64,000 bases of DNA. It comes from Brooklawnia propionicigenes. GTDB taxonomy: Bacteria; Actinomycetota; Actinomycetes; Propionibacteriales; Propionibacteriaceae. The translations under genes were made by a program, and so were the position numbers. Positions 1 through 7,873 of this stretch are shown piece by piece. The DNA is taken from positions 2,180,939-2,244,938 of the forward strand of contig NZ_AP028056.1 of NCBI RefSeq assembly GCF_030297015.1. The letters run 5' to 3'. The notes under the pieces were generated by a model. The model was not told where the DNA came from. It saw nothing but the letters and a program-made list of their open reading frames with translations, and did not search any database. Within the stretch, counting starts at the first letter, position 1. Each line of letters opens with the position of its first letter.

Positions 1-364
1 GCTGGATGCCATCGGCGATGAGCTTGACCGAGGCGATCTCGGCGTCCTGACCGGTCACGACCGGCAGGCCGTCAGCCAGCGTCGGGCCATAGCCGGCGCC
101 CTGCAGAGCGGTGATGATGCCGCGGGAGATCCCGTCGAACGGCGACAGCACGCCGGCGAGGGGCTCGGAGCCGCCACCATAGGTGGACGTGATGAGGTCC
201 TCCATGCGCTTCTGCGCGGCTTCCTGCGACCAGCGCAGCGTGGCGACGGTGTCGAACGCGGTCTGCCCGGACTTCACAACCAACGTGCCGTCATCGATGA
301 AGGGCTTGAGGGTGTCCATGGCGCCATTGAAGAAGAAACCCGCGTTGTTGTCGTCGGGGGCGAT
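1..364 (-). pseudogene. 5'-truncated ChvE-type sugar-binding protein remnant
   Basis: Read on the minus strand, this stretch encodes the middle of a ChvE/xylose-type periplasmic multiple-sugar-binding protein, recognisable by the segments PDDNNAGFFFNGAMDTL, VVKSGQT, TLRWSQEAAQKRM, VLSPFDGIS and VVTGQDAE. In the family these lie in the second lobe, so the lipoprotein signal and roughly the first 160-170 residues are missing. There is no start codon with a ribosome binding site: coding similarity begins three codons after the stop of the upstream lacI-type gene and in the same reading frame. The gene runs off the left edge, so its 3' end is not seen. I infer a deletion that fused the regulator's 3' end to the interior of the transporter gene. 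Remnant status is seen; the deletion mechanism is inferred. Confidence 0.75.
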
Positions 365-370
365 TCGATA

Positions 371-1396
371 TCAGTTGCGGGGTGCCGCGGTCGACTCGCG
401 GACGATGAGACGCGCCGGGAGAGAGATCGGCTTGACCGAAGGCTCGCCTTCGATCGCCTTGACCAGGGTGGATACGACCAGGCGACCCAGTTGGGGGAAG
501 TCCTGGCGCACGGTGGTGAGGCGGGGAATGTAGAACTTGGCGGTCGGGATGTCGTCGAAACCCACGATCGAGACGTCCTCGGGAACCGACAGTCCCGCCT
601 CGTGGAAGGCGCGGATCAGGCCGAGCGCAAGTTCGTCGTTGCCGGCGAAGACCGCCGTGGGGGCTCCCTCACGCGCGAGCCGCAGCCCGACCTCGTAGCC
701 GACTTCCGAATTCCAGCCGCGGCCCAGCAGTTCGCGAGTGGGCAGACCCGCCTCGGCCATTACGGCACGCCACTCGGATTCGCGGGCTCTGGCCTCCGAC
801 CAGTCGGGCGGGCCGGGCACATGCGCGATGTCGGTGTGCCCCAGCTCGAGCAGGTGATGGACGGCTTGCCGGGCTCCACTCTCCTGGTTAACGCTCACCG
901 AGAGCACGCCGGCGGCTTGGGCAGCCGTGGGGGAGCGCACCGCAACGACGGGGACGGGGATGTCGACCAGATCGATCTCCTCGGCCATCTCGACCAGGGG
1001 AGCCACGATGACCACGGCCTCGACGGCCTGCCCCAGGAAATGGTCGACCGCGCTGCGCAGGGATTCGGGTGTGGTCACCTCGAGCGGTGCGACACCAGTG
1101 AAATAGCCGGCCTCGCGGGCGGCCAGTTCGATGGCCAGCAGGATCGACGTGGGTCCGTGATGGACCGAGGTCGTGGTGATGATGCCGATGATGCCCGATC
1201 TGCGCGTGACCAGGGCGCGGGCCACCGAGTTGCGGCGATATCCAAGGTCTTTGATCGCCTTGTGGACGCGGTCACGTGTCTTGGAGGACACCTTGTCGCT
1301 CCCGTTGAGGACGCGGGAGACGGTCTGATGGGACACGCCGGCTGCTGCCGCGACGTCCATCATCGAGGGTGGTCGATCGGTCCAGCCTGTGCTCAT
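371..1396 (-). CDS. LacI-family transcriptional regulator
   Basis: A 341-aa protein with an N-terminal LacI helix-turn-helix ([21 protein letters not shown], about residues 12-32) and a periplasmic-binding-protein-like effector domain ending in the usual [10 protein letters not shown] segment, so it looks full length. It probably represses a sugar uptake operon. A LacI-type palindrome lies at 1485-1496, just upstream of the start, suggesting autoregulation. The remnant of a sugar-binding protein follows directly downstream on the same strand, so the transporter it once controlled may be lost here. Family assignment is firm; the ligand is unknown. Confidence 0.93.
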   Translation of the reverse strand: MSTGWTDRPPSMMDVAAAAGVSHQTVSRVLNGSDKVSSKTRDRVHKAIKDLGYRRNSVARALVTRRSGIIGIITTTSVHHGPTSILLAIELAAREAGYFTGVAPLEVTTPESLRSAVDHFLGQAVEAVVIVAPLVEMAEEIDLVDIPVPVVAVRSPTAAQAAGVLSVSVNQESGARQAVHHLLELGHTDIAHVPGPPDWSEARARESEWRAVMAEAGLPTRELLGRGWNSEVGYEVGLRLAREGAPTAVFAGNDELALGLIRAFHEAGLSVPEDVSIVGFDDIPTAKFYIPRLTTVRQDFPQLGRLVVSTLVKAIEGEPSVKPISLPARLIVRESTAAPRN

Positions 1397-1484
1397 GAGG
1401 ACGGTCTTTCTGTCGGAGTGCTGCGTGGAGGTCCGACTCGGCGGCCTCCCGAGGTGCCTGATTCCCGGCAGGAACGTGACATAT

Positions 1485-1496
1485 GTTAACGCTAAC
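1485..1496. promoter_or_regulatory. LacI-type operator GTTAACGCTAAC
   Basis: A near-palindrome with GTTA/TAAC arms around a central CG, the layout of LacI/GalR-family operators. It sits 89 bp upstream of the lacI-type start and at the 3' end of the MFS gene. Likely autoregulatory; the match to a family pattern is seen, binding is inferred. Confidence 0.45.
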
Positions 1497-2580
1497 CCCG
1501 GTGGCGCCCGTCACCGGCCGGCCAACTGGCCGGTTTCGAGCTCGGTGTCGAACTCGGCGATCGGTTCGGTTCGCGGCACCCGGCCATCCAGCCGCCACCG
1601 ACGATGCCCAGGAGCCCGATCACGATCGCGGCCGGGGCCAGCCCCGCCAGCGCCGTCACTGCAGAAATCACCACGGGCCCGAGCATCTGCCCCGAATCGG
1701 ACAGCTCTCGCCAGCCGGCCAAGAACTGGGGCCTGCCGAACTCGGGGGCGGCGTCGGCGCCCAACGTCATCACGATGCCCGAACTAATGCCATTGCCGAT
1801 GCCCAGCAGTGCACCGAGGATGCCGATCGATATCGTCTGCCGCGAGGTCCGCAGCATCATGAGTGCCAAGCAGCCGACCCCCACGGTCAGTAGCGAATGC
1901 CGATGCTGCGCCAGTACCTGGAATGTGCGCGGCCGCTGACCATCCTTGCTTATCTTCTCGACGCGATCGGACGACAGCGCGGGCAGCATCATCGTGACCC
2001 CGGCAGCCACCAGGCTCATGCAGGCCGCGAAGACGAACGCATTGCGGATCTCGCCGCCACTGATCAATGCGGAGACCGCGAGGGGACCGATGAAATAGCC
2101 GATGCGCAGCACTCCGCCCAGACTCGACATGCCACGCGCCCGGTACTTCAGCGGTATCGCATCGGTGATATACGTCTGCCTGGCCAGGCCGAAGATCGAC
2201 CCCGTCGTGCCGTGAATGAAGACGGCGAGGGCCAGCACCGACACCGAGCCGGCCAGATAGACCACGACCATGATGGCCGCATCCACCAGGCAGGCGAGCG
2301 CGATGCTCAGCCGCTCACCCAGGCGAGTGGCGATCGTGCCTGCCGGCAGGTCGAAGGCCAGCATCGCGATGCCCGGAATGGCCGTGACGAACGCCGCCAC
2401 GCCCGGACTGGCCCCGAGCGTGGTCGCCTGCAGCGGGATCAACGGGATGATCGCCCCGAAGCCGATGGACGCCAGCAGGGTCGGCCCGTAGATTGCGAGA
2501 ACGAGCCGGGCCCACTGACCCCTGGTTCGAGATTGGAGTCCGGCAGAAGTCACGGCCTCCAGTCTGGCACCATCGCGCAC
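1492..2580 (-). pseudogene. MFS transporter with internal deletion and 3' frameshift
   Basis: The 362-codon frame starts like a major facilitator transporter: TM1 IYGPTLLASIGFGAIIPLIP, the DLPAGTIATRLGER loop after TM2, then RQTYITDAIPLKYRARGMSS. In the C-terminal half the usual stretch between RTSRQTI and LGIGNGISSGIVMTLGAD, which in this family spans about three helices (some 65 residues), is gone without loss of frame. Near the end, GWMAGCREPNRSPSSTPS is out of phase. One frame over, the same DNA reads VPRTEPIAEFDTELETGQL and stops at 1511-1513, a far more natural tail. Deletion plus frameshift make a working 12-helix transporter unlikely. The assigned start is a GTG with no clear ribosome site. 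Confidence 0.7.
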
Positions 2581-2709
2581 AGCTTAATCTTGGGACGACC
2601 AGATGCGTGCGGTGTCGAGGTGCCCCCGGGATGGACGGACCTGCCGTTCGTGGTGCGGCTGGTGCTGGGCTGGTGCTGGGCCGGTGTCGAGCGATTGATC
2701 CGCAGCATT

Positions 2710-2728
2710 GTTCTAGTTAATATAGAAC
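2710..2728 (+). promoter_or_regulatory. YtrA-type operator overlapping a leaderless promoter
   Basis: GTTCTA (2710-2715) and TAGAAC (2723-2728) form a perfect inverted repeat around a 7-nt spacer. The spacer carries TAATAT (2718-2723), an actinobacterial -10, whose end is only 6 nt before the ATG at 2730. No ribosome binding site fits, so the mRNA is probably leaderless and the operator blocks the -10 directly. Autorepression by the encoded GntR protein is inferred. Confidence 0.6.
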
Positions 2729-2729
2729 T

Positions 2730-3086
2730 ATGTTGTGGCAGGTCGATCCGCGTGACCCCCAGCCGCTCTATCAGCAGATCGCTGGGACGGTCAGGCGCGC
2801 CGTCGGCGAGGGGACGCTGTCGTCCGGCGACCGCTTGCCGGCCGCGAAAGAGCTTGCGGCAAGCTTGGATGTCAATCTGCACACCGTCTTGCGGGCCTAT
2901 CAGATGCTGCGCGACGAGGGCCTGATCGAGCTGCGCCGCGGTCGTGGTGCAATTGTCATCGCGTCCGATCTGGGGATGTCGAAGCTCACGACGCTGGCCG
3001 ATGACCTGGTAGCGCAGGCAAAGCGCCTCGGCGTCAGTCGCGACGAACTGGCCCGGATCATTCTTGAGGGGGAAGCCGATGAGTAA
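2730..3086 (+). CDS. GntR-family regulator, YtrA subfamily
   Basis: A 118-aa protein with one winged helix: QPLYQQIAGTVRRAVGEGTLSSGDRLPAAKELAASLDVNLHTVLRAYQ (about residues 11-58) and the wing DEGLIELRRGRGAIV. The short helical tail instead of a large effector domain is typical of the YtrA subfamily, which usually represses neighbouring membrane-protein or ABC-transporter genes. The start fits the family's first residues and sits 1 nt after a perfect inverted repeat. Its last 8 bp overlap the next gene (ATGAGTAA), so the three genes to 5095 form one translationally coupled operon. Confidence 0.93.
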   Translation: MLWQVDPRDPQPLYQQIAGTVRRAVGEGTLSSGDRLPAAKELAASLDVNLHTVLRAYQMLRDEGLIELRRGRGAIVIASDLGMSKLTTLADDLVAQAKRLGVSRDELARIILEGEADE

Positions 3087-4086
3087 GACCTCTGTGCGCC
3101 AGGACCGTGGCCAGCTGGTCGTATCCGCCATCAGCGCAGCGGTCATCGTCCTGGTGGCGGTCGCCGGGGTGGTGGCGTTGTGGACCGCCCGCGATCAGCT
3201 GCCCGATCAGATCGCTACCCACTGGGGTGCCAACGGCCAGGCGGATGGCTTCACCGCGGTGGAGCGGATCTTCGTCACGAATGCCCTGCTTGGCGGCGTG
3301 TTGCCGCTGGTCCTGATGTTGGTGGGCCTGGCGATGAAACAGGGACGCATCATGGGGCCGCTCAGCGTGGGACTCGCGGTTTTCCTCAGCGGTCTCGGCA
3401 ACGGTGCGGCGTGGATGCAGCGCGGCATGACCCCGGACGAGGTGGCGTCCTCCGATCCGGGATGGGTGATGCTGATCTCGGCGATCGCCGGTGTGGTCGT
3501 CGGGGCAGCACTGTGGCTGGTCTTCCGGCGAACCCCCACCCCCGGCGGTGTCGCCGCGAACGTGGCCGCCGATGCGCCGCGGCTGCTGGTGGACGACCCG
3601 GTGCGGGTCGCCTGGATCGGGCACACCGCAGTCTCCAAGATGGTCTGGGTGTTCCTAGGCTTCGGGATCGTAGTGACCGTCGTCCCCGCGGTCAGAGCGT
3701 TCGCCGCGGGCTCCTGGGGACTGGGTATCTTCCTCATGTTGTTCGCCGCGTTGCTCACCGTGTTCGGCCTGGCGATGTACGCCACCGCAACTGTGGACGC
3801 CAGAGGCGTGCGGGTGCGGGCATTGGGCCTGATCACCTGGGCCGACATTCCCTTGAGCGAGATTGCCGGGGCCACGGTCACCGTGGTGAACCCGGTGGGC
3901 GAGTTCGGTGGTTGGGGACGACGGATCGGATTCGCCGGCGAACAGGGCATCGTCACCGACGCCGGTCCGGCGCTGCGGCTCGATCGAGGACACGACGCCC
4001 CCTTTGTCATCACCGTGTCCGATGCCGAAGCAGCCGCTGCGGCGGTCAACACCCTCGTCGGTAGAAGGAGCACAGATCATGAGTGA
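3079..4086 (+). CDS. DUF1648-domain membrane protein
   Basis: A 335-aa membrane protein. After a first helix (about residues 15-37) comes the DUF1648 signature RDQLPDQIATHWGANGQADGF, followed by several hydrophobic helices and a C-terminal soluble part with a beta-rich PH-like feel (VDARGVRVRALGLITWADIP). I chose ATG 3079, which overlaps the upstream stop by 8 bp, over a TTG five codons earlier. DUF1648 proteins, including the sdpI group, are often co-encoded with GntR/YtrA regulators. The molecular role is not established. It overlaps the following protease gene by 8 bp. Confidence 0.85.
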   Translation: MSKTSVRQDRGQLVVSAISAAVIVLVAVAGVVALWTARDQLPDQIATHWGANGQADGFTAVERIFVTNALLGGVLPLVLMLVGLAMKQGRIMGPLSVGLAVFLSGLGNGAAWMQRGMTPDEVASSDPGWVMLISAIAGVVVGAALWLVFRRTPTPGGVAANVAADAPRLLVDDPVRVAWIGHTAVSKMVWVFLGFGIVVTVVPAVRAFAAGSWGLGIFLMLFAALLTVFGLAMYATATVDARGVRVRALGLITWADIPLSEIAGATVTVVNPVGEFGGWGRRIGFAGEQGIVTDAGPALRLDRGHDAPFVITVSDAEAAAAAVNTLVGRRSTDHE

Positions 4087-5095
4087 TGAGCCTCGTCCAC
4101 AGGTCGATGATGCGCAGCCCAACGACGCGCAGATTGCGGATACGCGCGATGATAGCGTGCCGATGCCGGACCCTCAGACCGGCCGCGCGTCAACCGGCTG
4201 GCGTCCGATCGTGATCTACTGCCTCATCGCCTTCGGGCTGGCCTGGCTGGTCAGCCTGCCGCTGTGGCTGGGCGATGGGCTTGCCAGCCCGCTGTTCCTG
4301 GTCTGCTCGGTCACGATGATGCTGACGCCCACCATCTCGGCGGTCATCGTGACCAAGTTCATCGAGCACCGCCCGGTGCTGGTCACCCTGGGAATCAAGC
4401 CTCGGGTGGGAGCCGGTCGGACGATCGGGTTCCTGGCGCTTGCGCTGCTCGTCATCTGGGCGGTCGTACTGCTCGGCCTGGTCTCCAGCGCGATCTTCGG
4501 TACGTATGCCTTCGATCTGGTCGGTCTGTCGGGGTTCCGTCAGGTCCTGGACAGCCAACTGCAAGCCGCAGGCACGTCGGCCGACAGTCTCAACATGCCG
4601 ATCCGGTTGCTGTGGGCGCTGCAGTTCGCCACCGTGGCCGTCGGCGCCGTGATCAACACCCTGCCGGCGGCGGGGGAGGAGATCGGCTGGCGTGGCTATC
4701 TGTTCCCGAGGCTTCTCGACCGCCTGGGCCCCGGACTCGCGGTGCTCGTCTCCGGGGTCATCTGGGGATTGTGGCATGCCCCGCTGATCCTGCTCGGCTA
4801 CAACTATCCGTCGAATCCGGTCCTGGGGCTGGTCGCAATGTGCGTATTCACCACGGGGATCGGTGCCATCCTGGCCTGGCTGGCGCAGCGCGGCGGCTCC
4901 ATCTGGCCGGCCGCCCTGGGCCACGGCGCGCTCAACGCCGCGGCCGGCGGATTCATGATCATCTTCGCGGACGCCGACTTCACCGTCGACACGCTCAGCG
5001 GCACCATCCTGGGCTGGGGTGGCTGGCCGGTGTTGGTGGTCGCTGTCGTCGTGCTGCTGGTCTGCCGGGCCTTCCGTCCGGTCAGCGCTCGATGA
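4079..5095 (+). CDS. CPBP-family intramembrane metalloprotease
   Basis: A 338-aa polytopic protein with an acidic cytoplasmic N-terminal tail (residues 1-40) and about eight membrane helices. It carries the CPBP (Rce1-like, formerly CAAX/Abi) motifs: EEIGWRGYLF (catalytic Glu pair at 200-201, Arg 205), WHAPLILLG (His 233) and a later GHGALNAAAG. These residues form the membrane-embedded active site in this family. Substrates in bacteria are mostly unknown; roles in bacteriocin maturation or immunity are reported for some members. Start ATG 4079 follows GAAGGAG and overlaps the upstream gene by 8 bp, so it belongs to the GntR operon. Confidence 0.92.
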   Translation: MSDEPRPQVDDAQPNDAQIADTRDDSVPMPDPQTGRASTGWRPIVIYCLIAFGLAWLVSLPLWLGDGLASPLFLVCSVTMMLTPTISAVIVTKFIEHRPVLVTLGIKPRVGAGRTIGFLALALLVIWAVVLLGLVSSAIFGTYAFDLVGLSGFRQVLDSQLQAAGTSADSLNMPIRLLWALQFATVAVGAVINTLPAAGEEIGWRGYLFPRLLDRLGPGLAVLVSGVIWGLWHAPLILLGYNYPSNPVLGLVAMCVFTTGIGAILAWLAQRGGSIWPAALGHGALNAAAGGFMIIFADADFTVDTLSGTILGWGGWPVLVVAVVVLLVCRAFRPVSAR

Positions 5096-5199
5096 CCTCG
5101 ATCCAGTCGGCGCTGACGGCAGTCATGCGCGGCGCGGGCGGATTGGGTGATAACGATGTCATGCTGGTGCCGGAATCGCTGTCTTGTCCGGACGGAGAA

Positions 5200-5239
5200 G
5201 GACCTGCTGGTGAGTCTCCAGGCACTCACCAGCAGGTCC
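5200..5239. terminator. Strong hairpin between convergent genes
   Basis: A perfect 15-bp stem (5200-5214 with 5225-5239) and a 10-nt loop lie between the convergent ends of the CPBP gene and the VOC gene. No T-tract follows on either strand, so it would be a non-canonical bidirectional terminator. Confidence 0.6.
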
Positions 5240-5262
5240 GGTGCGATGACGTCGGGTTCTGT

Positions 5263-5688
5263 CTACCGCTCAACCAGCTCGATCAAGAACCCATCCGGAT
5301 CACGGATCAGTAGGGAGGTCTGCTGCAGCTCAGGCATGTAGACCGGTGCTGAGATGACCAAACCACCCAATTCGATGACCCGGTGCTGCAGGTCCTCGAC
5401 ATCGGGTACCTGCCAGGCGAGATGATGCGATGCCGGCATGCTCGGCGGGTTGAGGGGCTGACCCGCGGCACCTTCGTCGTAGGCGATCAGTTCGAGAGGT
5501 GCGCCGGTACCACTGCTCAGATACTGGATCGTGTGATCCGACAACCTCACCCGGTTCAGCACCTCGAGATCAAGCAGGTGGCTGTAGAAGTGGGTTGCCC
5601 GATCCAGCGAGCCCACTACCAATGCCACGTGGTCCAGGTGCGGCTTGACCGGCGGGTTACCCGCGGCGGCTACTGGGTGACTAGTCAT
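5263..5688 (-). CDS. VOC-family (glyoxalase/dioxygenase fold) protein
   Basis: A 141-aa protein with two beta-alpha-beta-beta-beta modules. Likely metal ligands sit at the expected places: His20 (LDHVALVV), Glu66 (PLELIAYDE), His88 or His89 (ASHHLAW) and Glu137 (FLIELVE). VOC enzymes use such sites for isomerase, epimerase or dioxygenase chemistry. Its ATG overlaps the stop of the sugar-binding protein by 8 bp (ATGACTAG), so it is the last gene of the sugar ABC operon. That suggests it acts on the imported substrate, perhaps as an epimerase or isomerase; this is inference. Confidence 0.85.
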   Translation of the reverse strand: MTSHPVAAAGNPPVKPHLDHVALVVGSLDRATHFYSHLLDLEVLNRVRLSDHTIQYLSSGTGAPLELIAYDEGAAGQPLNPPSMPASHHLAWQVPDVEDLQHRVIELGGLVISAPVYMPELQQTSLLIRDPDGFLIELVER

Positions 5689-6796
5689 AGAGGAGGATCG
5701 CGATCTGGGGATCAGTGATGTTGGAGTTGTCGTACCAGTGCGAACCGGTATCAACATCAGCGACAGCCTCGCCCTTGGACGCGGCCACTGCCAACTCGAC
5801 GGCCTTGTAGCCCATCTGGTACGGGTCCTGGGTGACAGAGCCCAGGAAGGCGCCCGAGGCCACCGCAGCCTTCTGCGATGCACCCGCGTCGAAGCCGACG
5901 ACGAAGATGTCCTTGTACTTGCCCGTCTCCCGGTTGAGTTCGGTGGCGTCCCCGGTAGCGCTGATCACGCCGTTCACGGCGTCCTGATTGGCGGCGAAGA
6001 GGCTGACCAAGCCGTCGGTCGCCAGTATTGTGTTCGCAGCGGCCTGAATATCGGACTGGCTGGTCGTCGGCGGAACGGTGACGACGATCTTCACCTTGGC
6101 GGGACTACTGGATGGCTTGGTCCACTTCTCCTGGCCAGACACGTCGACAGCGTCCTGCATCCCGGGCAGCTTCTCCACTTCGGTGACGGCAGCATCGACG
6201 AAGCCATTCACCCGCTGCACAATCGAGCCGGAGGTAGAGTCCTGGGCCAGCACTCCGATCACGGCCGGCTTGTCTGTGGTTCCGGCCGACAGGGCCTTCT
6301 GCACGTCCGCGTTGGCGAGCAGGTTGGTGGCGACGTTGGCGCCGGCCACCTCGTTGTCGGTCGCAGCCGTAGCCACGACCGCGCCCGACTGGTCGCCCGG
6401 CACGCCGGAATCGAAGCCAATCACCGGAATTCCAGCCGACTTTGCCTGCACGAGGGTGTCTTGCACAGCGTTGGGATCACTGGCAGCGAGCGCGATCGCT
6501 GCAGGCCGCTGGTTCACCGCCGATGCGAGTTGCTCCACTTGCTGGGGGATATTGCTCTCGGCATCCGGCCCGTTGGTGGTCAGGTCAACGCCGAGCGCGT
6601 CGGCGGCGTCCTGGGCCCCCTTGAACGCCGCCTGATAGAACTGGTTCTGGTAGCTCTTCGAGATGATGATCACCTTCGGCTTGTCGCCCGCGCCCGGGCT
6701 GCTAGAGCCTCCGCTGTCACCGCTGCCACAGCCCGCCAGCGCTGCCAGCATGCACGTCGCGCTCAGTGCAAGCGCGACTGTCTTCCGCGTTTTCAT
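5681..6796 (-). CDS. Sugar ABC transporter substrate-binding lipoprotein
   Basis: A 371-aa RbsB-type binding protein. A lipobox (LAALAGCGSG, Cys at about residue 23) follows a short basic and hydrophobic signal; then comes a Ser/Gly linker and the type-1 periplasmic fold (KVIIISKSYQNQFYQAAFKGAQ, IPVIGFDSG, DIFVVGFDAG). I chose ATG 6796 because it has AAGGAG 8 nt upstream and starts the signal peptide. It captures a pentose, hexose or polyol outside the cell for the permease and ATPase encoded upstream. The gap to the permease gene is 82 bp. Confidence 0.93.
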   Translation of the reverse strand: MKTRKTVALALSATCMLAALAGCGSGDSGGSSSPGAGDKPKVIIISKSYQNQFYQAAFKGAQDAADALGVDLTTNGPDAESNIPQQVEQLASAVNQRPAAIALAASDPNAVQDTLVQAKSAGIPVIGFDSGVPGDQSGAVVATAATDNEVAGANVATNLLANADVQKALSAGTTDKPAVIGVLAQDSTSGSIVQRVNGFVDAAVTEVEKLPGMQDAVDVSGQEKWTKPSSSPAKVKIVVTVPPTTSQSDIQAAANTILATDGLVSLFAANQDAVNGVISATGDATELNRETGKYKDIFVVGFDAGASQKAAVASGAFLGSVTQDPYQMGYKAVELAVAASKGEAVADVDTGSHWYDNSNITDPQIAILLYD

Positions 6797-6878
6797 TGCA
6801 TTTCTCCTTGTAATTGATGGTGAATGGTGGTCAGTTGTAAGTGGTCCATCGATCGATGTATGTGCTTGCTGGCAGTGG

Positions 6879-7871
6879 TTAGGTGCGGTTGAGTCTTCGT
6901 GTTCGCACGACATCGAGCAGCACAGCGAGGATGACGACGACGCCGATCAGTACTTGCTGCCACTGCACGGGCAGTTGCATGGAAAGCAGGCCGGTCTTCA
7001 GGACGCTGATTACGAAGACGCCGATGATCGTGCCCCATAGCGATCCGATTCCACCGGCCAGCGATGTGCCGCCGATTACTGCCGCCGCGATCGCGTACAT
7101 CTCTTGACCGTTGCCGGTCTGCGGGGTGATTGAGCTGAAGGTGGCAGCGTAGATGACCCCGGCCAGGCCGCAGAAAAAGCCGTTGAGAACGTAGACCCAG
7201 ACCTTCCAGTACGAAACCTGCACGCCGGACAGCGTGACCGCCTCCTCGTTGGAGCCGATGGCGTAGGTGTAGCGTCCGAGTTTGGTACGGGTCAGTAGGA
7301 ACCAGGCGATCACGAAGAACAGTGCCAGCCAAACCGCGCCCATCGGAACGGCGCCCCACTTGTAGATGATGCTCTTGAACACGCCACTGGGAGTGCCCAG
7401 GCTCGGGTAGGTCTGGGTCTGGACCTTCGCCACAACTGCGCACAGCCCGAGTGAAACGAATTGCATACCGAGGGTGGCAATGAATGGTGGCAGTCCGAGG
7501 ATGCCGATGAGCACGCCGTTCCCCACCCCGAATACCACGCCAGTGAGGATCACCATGAGCAGCGCGAGCGCGATCGGAAAATGCCAGACGTTGTAGGCCA
7601 CGCCGCCGACCAGAGCTGCCCCCACCATGACAGTGCCCGAGGACAGGTCGATGCCGCCAGTGATGATGACGAAGGTCATGCCGATAGCCAGGAAGCCGAT
7701 GTAGTACGACGAGCTCAGCATGCTGAGGAAGGTGTCGGCGCTCAAGAAGTGGTTTCCGAAAATCGCGAAGAAGCCATAAAGGACGACGAGTGCCGCTAGG
7801 GCGATAATCTGCTGCATCGCCGGACCGGACGCCGACGACTTGAGCCTGCTGAGGATTCCGGTTGAACTCAT
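6879..7871 (-). CDS. Sugar ABC transporter permease, RbsC type
   Basis: A 330-aa membrane protein with 8-10 predicted helices and the RbsC-family signatures MTFVIITGGIDLSSGTVM (about residues 65-82), LPPFIATLGM and the late GSLWGTIIGVFVISVLKTGL. It forms the membrane channel of the importer, presumably as a homodimer. Its start lies 2 nt after the stop of the ATPase gene, so the two are coupled. Substrate class (ribose, xylose, inositol or similar) cannot be fixed from the sequence. Confidence 0.95.
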   Translation of the reverse strand: MSSTGILSRLKSSASGPAMQQIIALAALVVLYGFFAIFGNHFLSADTFLSMLSSSYYIGFLAIGMTFVIITGGIDLSSGTVMVGAALVGGVAYNVWHFPIALALLMVILTGVVFGVGNGVLIGILGLPPFIATLGMQFVSLGLCAVVAKVQTQTYPSLGTPSGVFKSIIYKWGAVPMGAVWLALFFVIAWFLLTRTKLGRYTYAIGSNEEAVTLSGVQVSYWKVWVYVLNGFFCGLAGVIYAATFSSITPQTGNGQEMYAIAAAVIGGTSLAGGIGSLWGTIIGVFVISVLKTGLLSMQLPVQWQQVLIGVVVILAVLLDVVRTRRLNRT

Positions 7872-7873
7872 CG

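Noticed and set aside
491-1489. 332-codon open frame on the plus strand opposite the lacI gene
   Set aside because: Composition is Gly/His/Arg/Asp-rich without domains; it mirrors the GC-rich codons of the real LacI gene on the other strand.
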